From Punctularia strigosozonata HHB-11173 SS5 (Eukaryota > Basidiomycota > Agaricomycetes > Corticiales > Punctulariaceae), in NCBI RefSeq assembly GCF_000264995.1, contig NW_006767446.1, positions 719,290 through 783,289 of the forward strand: a stretch of 64,000 nt of DNA, read 5' to 3'. Numbering within the stretch: position 1 is the stretch's first letter; every line of letters begins with the position of its first letter. Under the pieces are notes generated by a model that saw only the letters and a list, made by a program, of their open reading frames with translations, was not told the DNA's origin and made no database searches. This document shows, one piece after another, positions 33,799 to 44,080 of this stretch. Both the position numbers and the translations under genes were made by a program.

Positions 33799-36402
33799 TT
33801 ACGACGCGATATAGCTGTCGTATACTGGGCAGAGGTCCTTCCATTGAGCTAAACAAGGAGTCACCGTTGAGACAGTCTAATCACTTCGAGAATGGGATGA
33901 AAGCATACTCGTGGGCGCATCCACAGTGGGGGTGTCTGCGGGATCTTCGGCGAAGACCTGGCGACGCGAATGTAAGAATAAGCCGGTAAAACTCCAAGGG
34001 AATACGTACGATGGCCAAACCAGCGTTGAAATGCCAATCGATGTGACAATGCAGGAGCCAAGGTCCCGGCTGGAGACGATATTAGCATTGTCCTCATTTT
34101 ATGGCAAAAGACAAGCGCACGTTATCGGTGGTGAAGCGAATAGTAACCAGATCGCCGACGGTACCGGCAGACACAGTATCTCGCACGGGCGGGTCGATGT
34201 AGTTATACGACGAATTCGACGCACTGCGGATGACCGAGAACTGGTGACCGTGCAAGTGCATCGGATGCTGAGCGACGCATGTGTCAACCACCGAATAGGG
34301 ACCGATCAAACAATTGGGACTCACGGGACCGCCGACAGCGCCGACAAGCTGAGTAAAGGACACTTGGATAACCTTGTTCTTCGGCACGTAAAATACGCTC
34401 CCCTTGGGCAAAAGCTCGGAGGCATTCGCTCCGTTCAGAATCTGAAGGAGAACGGGTACGGAAGGCCGTTCATACTCGTCCCCGTTGACGGTGAAGTGGA
34501 GGGTGAGCGGGTTGATCTCGATGTCGAGGTTGATGTTGACATCGGCGCCGTCCTTGGTCGCGCTGCCGGGGACCGCAGCAGCGGTAAGAGGCTATCAAGA
34601 TGGAGATTAGCAATTATCGACGGAGCGCATCGACGTTGTTTCATACCTTGAGGGCCTGCTCATTGAGACGGTTCGAGCTGATGTCAGACGTGGTGGGCTC
34701 CTCGGCAGGGGCACCGGAGTAGCGGAGGATAGCGCTGTTGAGGCCGCCAATCGTGCCGACCGGGGTAAGGTTGCTCACAGCGCGAATCCCTGGGGCACGT
34801 TTATAAATGGATATGGTATCGAAGACATAAAACCGCTCGTACAGTAGTTATTGACGGGTTGGTTTGCATTCAGCTGGGACGGGGCGTCAAATTCGCCTCG
34901 CCCTCTGTTAACGAGAATGAAAACATACGATGAACGAATAACGTTGAGCTAGCTATCTATTCAGATGACTATTCTCGGATGGTATATACGACAAACTCAC
35001 CAGCGTAAATCTGAATGGAATCGACCGTGTACGGTTGGACGTTAACTCCGTCCACTTCAATAACCGTCATGGTATGCGAGTCAATGGACCATATCCAATT
35101 TGGGTGGCAGGCCTGGAACGTGTAAGCTCGACTATTCCAGATTATGAGGTTATCGCAAACATACGATAGCGACCAAACGCATTCGGTACCTTAACCAAGA
35201 TAGATAGAGGTAAATGCCGATCATCATCTGCGGCGACTCCACTTACCGTTTGCCTTTCGTCACCGTGATAACAGCCAGGTCCGCGTCGAGCGTTTCGAGC
35301 GATCGACCTTTACCATTGATCAAGGTGGCGTCGGGAAGGCTATGGACAGCCTGAGTGATTGGACCTACAAGCAATATGTATTGGAACTTACGCCACAGCA
35401 CCGGCGCCGAGTGTCTCCAGCGGCGAGACAATGTGATACCTATGATCTATATGGTCACCTCTGCATACTATTTGAAACTGCGTATTCACCAGTCTGCCAG
35501 AGTGACGATCGTGTTCACTATGTGGGGCTTAATACATTGTTGTGGGAATTTGCGTCATACACTCACAATCGTCGACGTCGTACAAACTGGCATGTGGATC
35601 GTTTGTGTCGTAGATGATCTGATGCGAGCGTGAGGTGGCTCGTCCAGTATGACCGTTGAGCGACGCTCACCAAAGGACCACGGAGGCCATCGCAGTACTG
35701 GGTCTTGTAGTGCGAATGATACCAGAACGTACCGGCTTGGTCTGGAACGCTGAATTTGTACTCGTACGAATGGCCTACGACGACGAAGATTAGCCATGGC
35801 ATGACGATGAAAGCAAGGTAAGAACCAGGTATGATAGGGCATTGGGTCACCATGTCTACGCCGTCCTGATAGTTGGTCGATTTCTGGAATAATCTGAGGA
35901 CGGAGATCAAGATGGAGGCTCAACCGAGCCAAAGCTCTGAAATGCGTACCCATGCCAGTGCTATATGGAGTTGATGAGAAATGGCGCTTACATACAGATA
36001 AACTGACTCACGATGCTTGTCGGGAGGTCCATAGCCGTATCAGAGAGCTGATTCTTGACGGTGAGCTCAAACTTTCCACCCTGTGGAAGACCTTAGCAGC
36101 GTTACTGGGTCGCCGAACGACCAGGGCGCACCTTGTACCCGATCAGGGGAGGGGCAGGAAAAACTCCGTTCGCCACGACCGTGCTGGAAGGGGATGTCAC
36201 CTGCCGTACAATCGTTGGCCTTGACCGATCTCACTCACTCGCGCGAGTAACCATCGGGAGCTAACTTCTTGTTCTGCACCGTGATCGTCGACGTCGCCTG
36301 TACGATTGAAGTAGTCGTTGCCGCCGAAGGATTCAGAGAGAGGGTGGCAGCCGAGCCCGATGCTACCAAGTATAGCAGAACGGAAGTGAATAGATCGAGC
36401 AT
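33799..36402 (-). CDS. Secreted laccase (multicopper oxidase)
   Basis: Extracellular blue copper oxidase that oxidises phenols and reduces oxygen to water. The start [20 protein letters not shown] is a signal peptide. All four copper signatures are present after splicing: L1 HWHGLFQ (assembled across an intron), L2 [20 protein letters not shown]3 [10 protein letters not shown] and L4 [15 protein letters not shown]. Ten residues after the L4 Cys stands Leu, the axial position of many medium-potential laccases. L2 has HYK where fungal laccases usually read HLS. Cupredoxin domain 2 shows [20 protein letters not shown]. The C-terminus ends [17 protein letters not shown] after a small last intron. 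Roughly ten introns of 50-65 bp join in frame without a stop, so the gene looks intact. Its neighbour on the same strand is GH131-CBM1, fitting lignocellulose attack. Confidence 0.9.
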
Positions 36403-36525
36403 GGTGGCGACCGCAAGGGGGAGGCTCGAAGAGTCGATGTCGTCGAGCGACCAGTCCCCGGACGTTCAGCAACAGCGCTCCAGAAAGTGTGGACGGCCCC
36501 CGATTTTGACGACATGGAGGGCAGT

Positions 36526-36537
36526 GATATATATACC
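36526..36537 (-). promoter_or_regulatory. TATA-like box of the laccase gene
   Basis: A TATATATA run lies about 125-135 bp before the laccase ATG on the minus strand, a usual distance for inducible fungal secreted-enzyme genes. Confidence 0.4.
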
Positions 36538-37812
36538 GGTTGGAACGAGGACGTTACGTCGATGTGATACCGCGTGGCATTGTTATGGGGTGGGTACAGG
36601 CCGAAGGCAAATTCGTTCGGGTAAGAAGATTGGGCAAGCCGTTGTTTGTCCGCCGTTTCGATGGCATGGGGGAATGTCTGTGCCTAGCAAGAGCTACGCA
36701 TGCTTTCCGTGTCGTTAACCTCCCTCGGTAGTGCAGACTTCGGCAAAGGATGGCCAGGATTGCGTCCACATGTCCACTTCAGGATGTGTGCGAGACATAT
36801 CCATCAACAAATCAGCGGGGTCGACGGAATGTTGATGGCAATCATTCGGGGTCCGTACCCGGCACGTTTGATGATCCAGCCGGACGATTTCCTGCTGTCA
36901 TTTGTTTGCAGCTGTATGTTTTGTTGGCCGGGAAGCGAATTCGCGCCAATCGATGATGTTCGTAACGCCTTAACTTGTGCACAGCTAGACATCCACAGAA
37001 ATGTTTAAGCTGTGTACATCCAGATCCTCCTACCCAGTATGCGGTCCCGAACAACTGGAGGGCGATTAGAGATGTACCGGATTACATGTGCGATCCTGGT
37101 CCAGGCCAGGGCCGAACGCGGGGTGGATCCGGCGTCGGAGGTCCCGTTGATCCGTCGCTGAGCCTGGCAGTTCAATTTGCTCGATCAGGGGTATGGCCTC
37201 AAGGCCCCTACGTCATCGTATTGAGGTAGACTTTTGGGTGTGGTGGAACGCTGCAACAGGCGATTCGAGCTTGATAGACGCGAGCCCTGGAACAAGCTGT
37301 TCACCACAGGTCAGCAGTGATTTGGTCGCCTGTGCCTCATAAGACTTGTGCGCAAGACGATGAGCAGGCAGTAGCACGTTGAAGATAATGCCGAGTATGA
37401 AAGGCACAATGTTCCATGAAGTCGGCCACGATGCATGATGGACGATTGGACACAAAAGGTAAGACCTACCTGGATCCATGTCAATCCCTGCACAACCATC
37501 AACATTTCAACGGTGAACACGCGAGGCCCTGTGCCCGCCGCTTGGAGTTCCCTCGATCAGGCGCACCTCACTAACACTTGTCTCGAACCCATGTACTGAC
37601 ACGCGACGACGGCTGAAGTGGGCCGCCGCTGGGTAATGTATTGCACATAGTAGCACATACATGTACCTAGTTTACCTGCACCAGTGCTGAAGCGGCGTGT
37701 CGGCTGTAAAACAGCTCACGGGGGCCGTGGATGCACTGTGTGCGCCAAGCCGTGCGTATTGACGTGCGGTGCGGCAACCGGTTGTTCCGCTATTGGGACC
37801 GCGCCGGAAATA

Positions 37813-37832
37813 TACCTACCTACCTACCTACC
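37813..37832. repeat. (TACC)5 microsatellite
   Basis: Five perfect tandem copies of TACC in an intergenic stretch. Confidence 0.9.
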
Positions 37833-38189
37833 ATGCCCAAATAGGTCCAAATCTGCAGATACACTCTATTACGGAAGTCATGCTTATGTGCGTAGTTGAC
37901 GCCTTGAGGAATCTATCATGAAAAGACAAAGCAGGCAAGGAAAACTGCGGCCACGTTACAATGACGCGGTGCAAACACGGTGGTTCACACGTTGTCGGCT
38001 TCTGCCGCTATTGCGCGAACAACCCCTGATCAGAATGGGCGAATTTCCTGTCGTCATCTTAGCGCCTTGCTTGGGTTTCATTGTTGCATAGCCTATCATT
38101 CATGCCTCAGGAACGATCTGCTTCGCAGTAAAGTTAGGAAGAATGAATTAAGGAATGCATTTTCATCGGATTCTTATCGACACGGTCAA

Positions 38190-39497
38190 TCACAAGCACT
38201 GTTACCATGTTCAGTACGGGAACGCGAAGAAAATAGCATCTACGTACCTGGGAGTAGTAAGCGTTCAAGACTGTGCATGTCGTTCCGGATGCGCAAACCG
38301 TGCTGCCGGTGTAGCCTGTGGATGCAAAAGCTCTTCAGCAACCGCGAGCGCAAGACGAACATGAACGTACGACGTACCGATGCCACCACATTGGCCATAA
38401 TGGGCAACGGGGCTGCCCGTGGCGGTAGGCGCCGAACTTGTAGTCGAGACCGTCGTAGCGGACGAAGACGAGGCCGGGGCCGACGACGTGGCAGATGCCG
38501 ACGACGAGGACGACGAAGGGCCGGACGGCGCCGTGCCCGCGTTCGGGCCCGCCGGGCTCGTCGTCAGGCTTCCGCTTTCGACGTAGATGCCGGACCAGTA
38601 GTAGTCCTCCGCGGCGGCGGAGGTGCCGCCGTTGGGCAGCCTGAGCACGCCGATGTGCCAGTCGGCCGAGTTGGTCGAGGGCGAGGTCGAGACGGGTGCG
38701 TGGACCTGGGTGAGCGGGTCGGAGCCTTCCGAGTACCAGAGCGCGACGGTGCCGGCGGAGAAGTCGATGTCGTATGCGAAGTTCATCCAGACGTTGGGAA
38801 CGAGCGGCTGCGACCATTGCGTCTGCGAGTTGATGTCCCAGCGGAGGGCGTTGTCGGTCGTGCCGGCTTCCCCGGAGATGAGGCCGTACTTCAGCTCGGT
38901 GAAGTGACTCTGGCAAGGAGATGAAGGGTCAGATAGAGCTGAACGGATGTGTCCAGTGAGTGCTGACCTCGAAGAAGGCGATCTGGTGCTCATAGCCCGC
39001 GTTCGGTGGGTTCACATCGGAAGTTTTGAGGGAGAAGTGGTAGTAGAGATGACCAGTGCCGAGGTTAGCTGAGGTCTGGGGTATGATCTCCGTGCGCTCC
39101 ATGGTCTGACCTATCATGCCTAGAGTAAGACAGCCACTCTACCCTACGCGCTGACGTGCGTACCGTTCCAGAACGATGTACCATCGATAGTAGTCTTAAT
39201 TCCTTGGGCTTCGCTAGTGTCCGCGGGATTCTTGTAGTCGGCCGAGACCGCTAGGTACTCAGACGTCGCGCCAGGGCCATGAATGTACCATTGCCAAGGT
39301 TGTATCTCGTTTGAGAAAGACCCTGGAGACGGCGAAACACGAGTTAACGTTTGCGGTCAAGTGTTTGGACGTATACACTTACACTTGTCGAAGTCCGCGA
39401 CAGTGAAAGACGAGTTGAAGAAACCATTCCATAGAACAGTGCCAGCGTGCGCGGAAGTCACAAAGGCAAAGGCAGCAGCGATGGCGTACTTGACCAT
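38190..39497 (-). CDS. Glycoside hydrolase family 131 with C-terminal CBM1
   Basis: Secreted beta-glucanase of GH131, a fungal family active on mixed and beta-1,3/1,6/1,4 glucans. The start MVKYAIAAAFAFVTSAHAGT is a signal peptide and leads into VLWNGFFNSSFTVADFDK. Further GH131 blocks: PWQWYIHGPGATSEYLAVSA, GMIGQTMERTEIIPQTSANL, HLYYHFSLKTSDVNPPNAGY, HQIAFFE, SHFTELKYGLISGEAGT and NVWMNFAYDIDFSAGTVALW. A Ser/Thr/Ala/Pro linker (SSSSSSASATSSAPASSSS) joins to the cellulose-binding module HYGQCGGIGYTGSTVCASGT with TCTVLNAYYSQCL-stop. The CBM1 is completed over two introns, and the last exon holds only Cys-Leu-stop. Four CBM1 cysteines and the aromatic face residues are present. The gene looks intact and is probably induced with the adjacent laccase under wood-decay conditions, though no shared site was identified. 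Confidence 0.92.
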
Positions 39498-40341
39498 GGT
39501 GGACGACGATCCCGAAATGAGGGGTGGGCGCCCACAAAATGACCCGCCGAGGTCCTGTTATACTCCGGCACAGAACGAACACAAGCGTGACGGGAGTAGA
39601 TGAGGGACCTTCTTCGGGTAAAGCATACATCGTTGTCGGATGTGGTGCTGCCCAGGTGACGGCTTCCGGTCACGAACGGAAAAGCGTCGGAGGTTGGCTA
39701 GTCCTCCTGTTCATCGTTTATACTCCCTCGGGATCATGTTCGGTGGTCAGCGACACGGAGGAAGCCTGGAGTCGTCAGAGTGCTGTATCCTTGCATCAGT
39801 GAATGCAGAATTTTCGGAAGCAGGATGCAGTTCTTGGATTCGCCCGTTACTGCCGAGGTTAAAGCTCTGGGGTAATACGGGGTGATCTTGGAACTTCCCC
39901 GTTGGCTTCGTCTCGTGCATTGAGCTATAGTGTTGTTGAAAGGTGTTGAAGACGCAGCCCGAGTAATCAATCCGAGTACTAGCATGATCACGTCGAGGTT
40001 AGCAAAGAGAGACGAACAGAGATCGCCCGCGTCGACGGCACCCGAAGTAGCTTTGGAGCCTCTTCGCTCTGCTCCAATTGCGCACAGAATCAAGCATCTC
40101 CAGCTTCCTCTCTCGATTCTCTAGATCTCTTGCAGAAACGCTCCTCTACGCGGAACATATTCGTCAAGACACATCTGAGGCTGTACTCTTGCAGGGTCCG
40201 CAGTACCAATTGACGTCCGTGTTCACCCCGGGTCCGAGGGAGTGGAAGGAGTCATGGTATAGCTCAGGCTTATAGACGTCAGCATCTCAAGACATCTCTA
40301 GTCTCTAGCTTTCTCGTTTGAAAGCTACTTTACATCGAGAC
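39498..40341. other. Divergent intergenic region, GH131 and Nudix
   Basis: About 840 bp between divergent starts. No exon or repeat could be supported. Open frames here are antisense to each other and featureless. Confidence 0.4.
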
Positions 40342-41357
40342 ATGTCAGGAAGCGTGAGTAGCCGTCAGTGGGACTTGCTGTCTTGCTGATCTTATGCGGG
40401 TGGTTGGCAGAAGGCGCGTACGAGTCGCAAAGATCGCGAGGAGGATGTCGAAACGATGCTAGCGCAGGCCAGAGCAGCATTGCGAACAGGCCCACCTCGA
40501 CAGTTCTCTACCCATTCTACCGCATCCGTGCCGGATAGCGCGTGGTTCGTCAGCGATCTTATGCTCGGCGCGGGCATGGTCATACTCCAGCCCGACACAA
40601 AGAAGATAGCAGTCGTGTATGACGATCGGATGGACTTCTGGTTCCTGCCCAAGGGCCGGAAGGATGTGGGAGAGTCGCTGGAGCAGACGGCGCTGCGCGA
40701 GGCATACGAGGAGGTACGTCGTTCAATTTATCCCGGTTTGGAGTAATGAGTACTGAAAGCTCCTCGCAGTCGGGATACCAGCCCCAGTTTCTTCCTCTGT
40801 ACATGCCCCATCGGTTTCCCTCGCCCCCGAACCCGGACAAAGGCGTCGCTGGGACACGATCTCCATTTGCCAAGGTCACCGAGCCTATCTACGTCACCAC
40901 ACAGACCTGGGGCCCACGATACCACAATGACGGCAGCCTTCGGGATGCCGGCGGGGAATACATCTCGTTCTACTACGTTGGATACATCGGCGCAGACGCC
41001 GTAAGCCCGCCGCACCTTGGCATATATCCACTGCGACTCCCGCGTCTCATCGCTCCACAGGTCCATCATCAGAACACCGGCATGGATAACGAAATGCACT
41101 ACGTTACCCATCTGCTTCCGGCTCAGGAAGCTATCCAGCGGCTCACCCGGTACGAGCGTGCCGTGGCACACATGGCGTGGCAGTTGTGGGTGCAAACGGC
41201 GCAGATAGACGAGGCCAAGACGAAAGATAGCGAGGACAAGGCCGACGAAGGCCGCACAGAAGAGCCCAACAGGGCCCCTGTTCCTGTCACCAAGCAAGGG
41301 CCTCGAACGGAGCCACAGGACCCGTCTGACGCTGCAGAAGGCGCCCCGTCCGCCTGA
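40342..41357 (+). CDS. Nudix hydrolase-domain protein
   Basis: Hydrolase of nucleoside diphosphates linked to another moiety; the substrate cannot be read from sequence. Exon 1 encodes only MSGS and an intron follows at GTGAGT. Exon 2 reads KARTSRKDREEDVETMLAQA, then SAWFVSDLMLGAGMVILQPD. The Nudix box is assembled over the second intron: GRKDVGESLEQTALREAYEE plus SGY, exactly GX5EX7REUXEEXGU. It continues FLPLYMPHRFPSP, VTEPIYVTTQTWGPR and YISFYYVGYIGADA. A further intron is likely near 40999-41060 (GTAAGC..CAG), since the family reads directly into HHQNTGMDNEMHYVTHLLPA; skipping that splice keeps the frame open too. The C-terminal 50 residues are charged and low-complexity (EDKADEGRTEEPNRAPVPVT), ending AEGAPSA. 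About 280 residues. Confidence 0.85.
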
Positions 41358-41994
41358 GCTGCCGTACATCTGCGCTTGCTCTTCGCGAAGCTTTCGTGAC
41401 CGACGGAGGTTGCACCCGTGTTTCGTGTCCTCGTCGACGCATTTCTTTGAAGACACGGTCCGGACGCATTCACGTCTTCATATGGGAGAGAGCCTGGTAT
41501 TCTCGCATTCGATAACTCGCAGTATGATCCATCGGGCCATGTGAAGTGCGGAACTGTTATCTGGATCCCGCGTTATTGAAGCAGCTGCAGTCAATGTAGA
41601 GTCCGCAACGGCCCAGATGACGCGACCCGAAGCCATCCTGTTGTACACGATGTGTGACCAAGCTGTTCATGGCAATATCACTATATTATTACACAACATG
41701 ACGTACAGGAATGGTAGGAGGCTAACGAAACCTTACAATCGGAAAGAAACTGTGGTCGCACTGCGACCTGCCAGATGTCCAGAATAAGCGAGAGAAACGG
41801 AAGGCGATAAGATTATGTGACACGCGGAAGAGCGGAGATATGAAAAGAGGGAGAATAAGGTCGTGTGTGCGTGGATACCGGGCACAATCCGTGCGCAGAT
41901 CATAACGAGTGAAGCAGGTCGGCCTCAGAAGCGGAGACCCGCTAGGGAGGCAGCGGTAGCGGGTGCGCGCAACGCAGAGATTCCACAGCTTTCC
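41358..41994. other. Convergent intergenic region, no gene
   Basis: About 640 bp between the 3' ends of the Nudix and G-alpha genes. No exon is visible; it presumably holds both transcript ends. Confidence 0.45.
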
Positions 41995-44080
41995 TCAAAG
42001 CAAATTCGCCTTCTGGAGGTGATCGCGTAAAATACCCTCTTCCACGACCGCTAGCGTCGCAGCGGTACCTTTTGTGTCCTAGACGAGTGAAGGTACCCGA
42101 TTGGTCAACGATAGGTAAAACTGCCGGCGGGAAAGGGCGCCCAACTTACGATCACGGAGGTAAGGTGGACGTAGAACGGGCGCGAGATTGGATTGCTGGC
42201 CTTGGCAATTTCCTTGAAGTGATGCTGAAAATCTGCGTAACGTAACAAAGGCCCGGGGTGAGTTGCCGAATTTCCAACAGGACAAGCGGGTCATGTCAGA
42301 AGATAAATGAAACAACGTTTATGGCGAGGAGAAGCGGGTAGGAGAAGGTGCCACGGGCGGCAGACATACATTTTGCAACAGTGGTAACGTCATTCGGCCG
42401 ATCCCCGAAACTTGGGACATGGTCCTTGACCCTCACGCCTGCCTTGAGTTTTCTCTCAAGCAAGTCACATCTACCAGTTTGAGCAGGTTCGTCAGCATCA
42501 CATCATTCACCGGGAAAAGTAAGCGAAGCATGTTACTGACTTGTTCAAGAAGAGGATGATCTGTGTCTTGGCCAGCAACTTGGAGGACGAAATCTGCCTC
42601 CACAGCAAAAAACTATCCTCCAGTCGATTCACTCTGCGGTCCTCCGCGAGCTTCTCGTCGAACGGAGAGATAGGCGCCAGGAAAATAATAGCGTCTACGT
42701 CGTCAAAGTACGGATACCAGGCCGCGCGCTGGGATCGATGTAACTTGATCAATCGTCGTTCGGGTGCGCTAACGGCAACGACGACATACCGATGATCTGT
42801 GACCGCCGACGTCGTAGAGGATCCATTCGGTGCCCGAAGCCCGCCCTGGATCAAGAATAGCAGAGAACCCTATCAGCACGCATCCGCAGGATACGGCCCC
42901 GTGGTCACGCCGAGGAAGGAGTCGGACGAGTCTACCCGGGACGTACCTTGCTCAAAGACGAAGCGATGTTCTTGGACGCCTACAGTACGCAAACGCGCGC
43001 GCACGACGTCACTGTCGGTTGGGGTGTAGCCCCTGACGGCAATGCGGTGAACGTCCTCCAAGAAGCTATCGTGGCGCCCCCCATCAGCATGATCGGCCAT
43101 TTTGGGATATTTTAGCGCTCACAAGCCAGGTTGGTCCTCCAAGCGGATCTTGCGTCGCTTCAACATGTCACGCACGACCTCGTCGTGCCATACTGCGGCG
43201 ATGTCCGTCGCGCACCCGGCAATGACGTCCGCGAACTCGTCGTTCTGCGAGGTGGGGGACTCCCGGCCTTTCATGCCGGCCGGGAGCAGCTTGTCGAGCG
43301 CGGTCTTCCACCCGTTGTTGGAGCGAATGAAGAATTCGCCGGGGCTCTTGGCGTTATACACCCGCGGTGTCAGCGGTGCGACGGTATCGGCATTCGGGTC
43401 GAACGCGAGCACTTGGTTGCTGTACGGCGCATTATCGTCGAGATCCTGTGAGGCTGCGCCGAGCCGGGTTTCGAGTTCCCGCTGGACGCTGCGCAGTGGG
43501 CCAAGCCGCAGTTTGAGCAGGCGGTGCTTCTCCGTCCACGGCAAAGGCGATCCCTCGAGCGAGTAAACGGAGGCGGCGTCGTCGTCGAATCGGGTGGGCT
43601 GCGGCGGAGCCCCGGACATCTCTTGCGACATGAGGTCCAGCAAATTGTTCACGGTGCGAACGAGGTTGAGGCGAATCACGTCCCGCCATGAATTGCGCTC
43701 CTCAGCCCACGCCTTTGCCGCGTACGTGAGCTGGAAGTCTTCGGATGCCGTCAGTCAAGGCATCGATGCGACCGTCAGAGGTTAACTCACTCTTCAATGT
43801 CGTGGACTTGCCTGGATAAATGGTCAGCGCTCGTCCGAAGATGCTCGTGCAATCGAATACACTAACCACTCTCGCTCTGCCCTAGAAGCAAAACCTTCAC
43901 CGGTTTCCTCTTCTTCTTGAGCGCCGTCTTCTCCCTATCGATTTCGGCGTCGATTTCGTCGCTCACCCGCTTCGCCTCCGCTTCCTCCTGTTCTCGGCGC
44001 GCTCGCTCGGCCGGTGTCTCGTCTGGCGGAGGCCGCAGCGCGGCTGATAACGGATCGGGCTCCTCAAATGAACGGCCCAT
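41995..44080 (-). CDS. Heterotrimeric G-protein alpha subunit, long form
   Basis: GTP-binding signalling subunit acting at the plasma membrane beneath GPCRs. From MGRSFEEPDPLSAALRPPPD an Arg/Glu/Lys-rich N-terminal helix leads to VKVLLLGQSESGKSTTLK (P-loop, split by an intron). The helical domain is enlarged, with an inserted acidic and Pro/Ser-rich section (DDDAASVYSLEGSPLPWTEK to PAGMKGRESPTSQNDE). Then come FFLEDVHRIAVRGYTPTDSD, VVRARLRTVGVQEHRF (switch I), EWILYDVGGHRSSRAAWYPY (switch II), VDAIIFLAPISPFDEKLAED, RRVNRLEDSFLLWRQISSSK, ILFLNKCDLLERKL (the NKCD base-recognition motif) and SVIDTKGTAATLAVVEEGI (TKxTAAT), ending LRDHLQKANLL. All pieces join in phase over about eight introns. At about 495 residues it is far longer than canonical 350-residue G-alpha. 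MGRSFE lacks a good myristoylation context and a nearby Cys, so membrane anchoring may differ. Confidence 0.9.

Larger units (their letters stand above)
36403..38189. other. Laccase promoter side and unassigned sequence
   Basis: A TATA run lies close to the laccase start. Minus-strand frames at 37213-37520 contain hydrophobic stretches (PFILGIIFNVLLPAHRLAHK), possibly exons of a small membrane protein, but no start, end or family could be fixed. A (TACC)5 microsatellite lies at 37813-37832. Confidence 0.35.

Noticed and set aside
38335-38916. 193-codon minus-strand open frame in the GH131 region
   Set aside because: It overlaps the GH131 catalytic and linker exons in another frame and shows no family motif.
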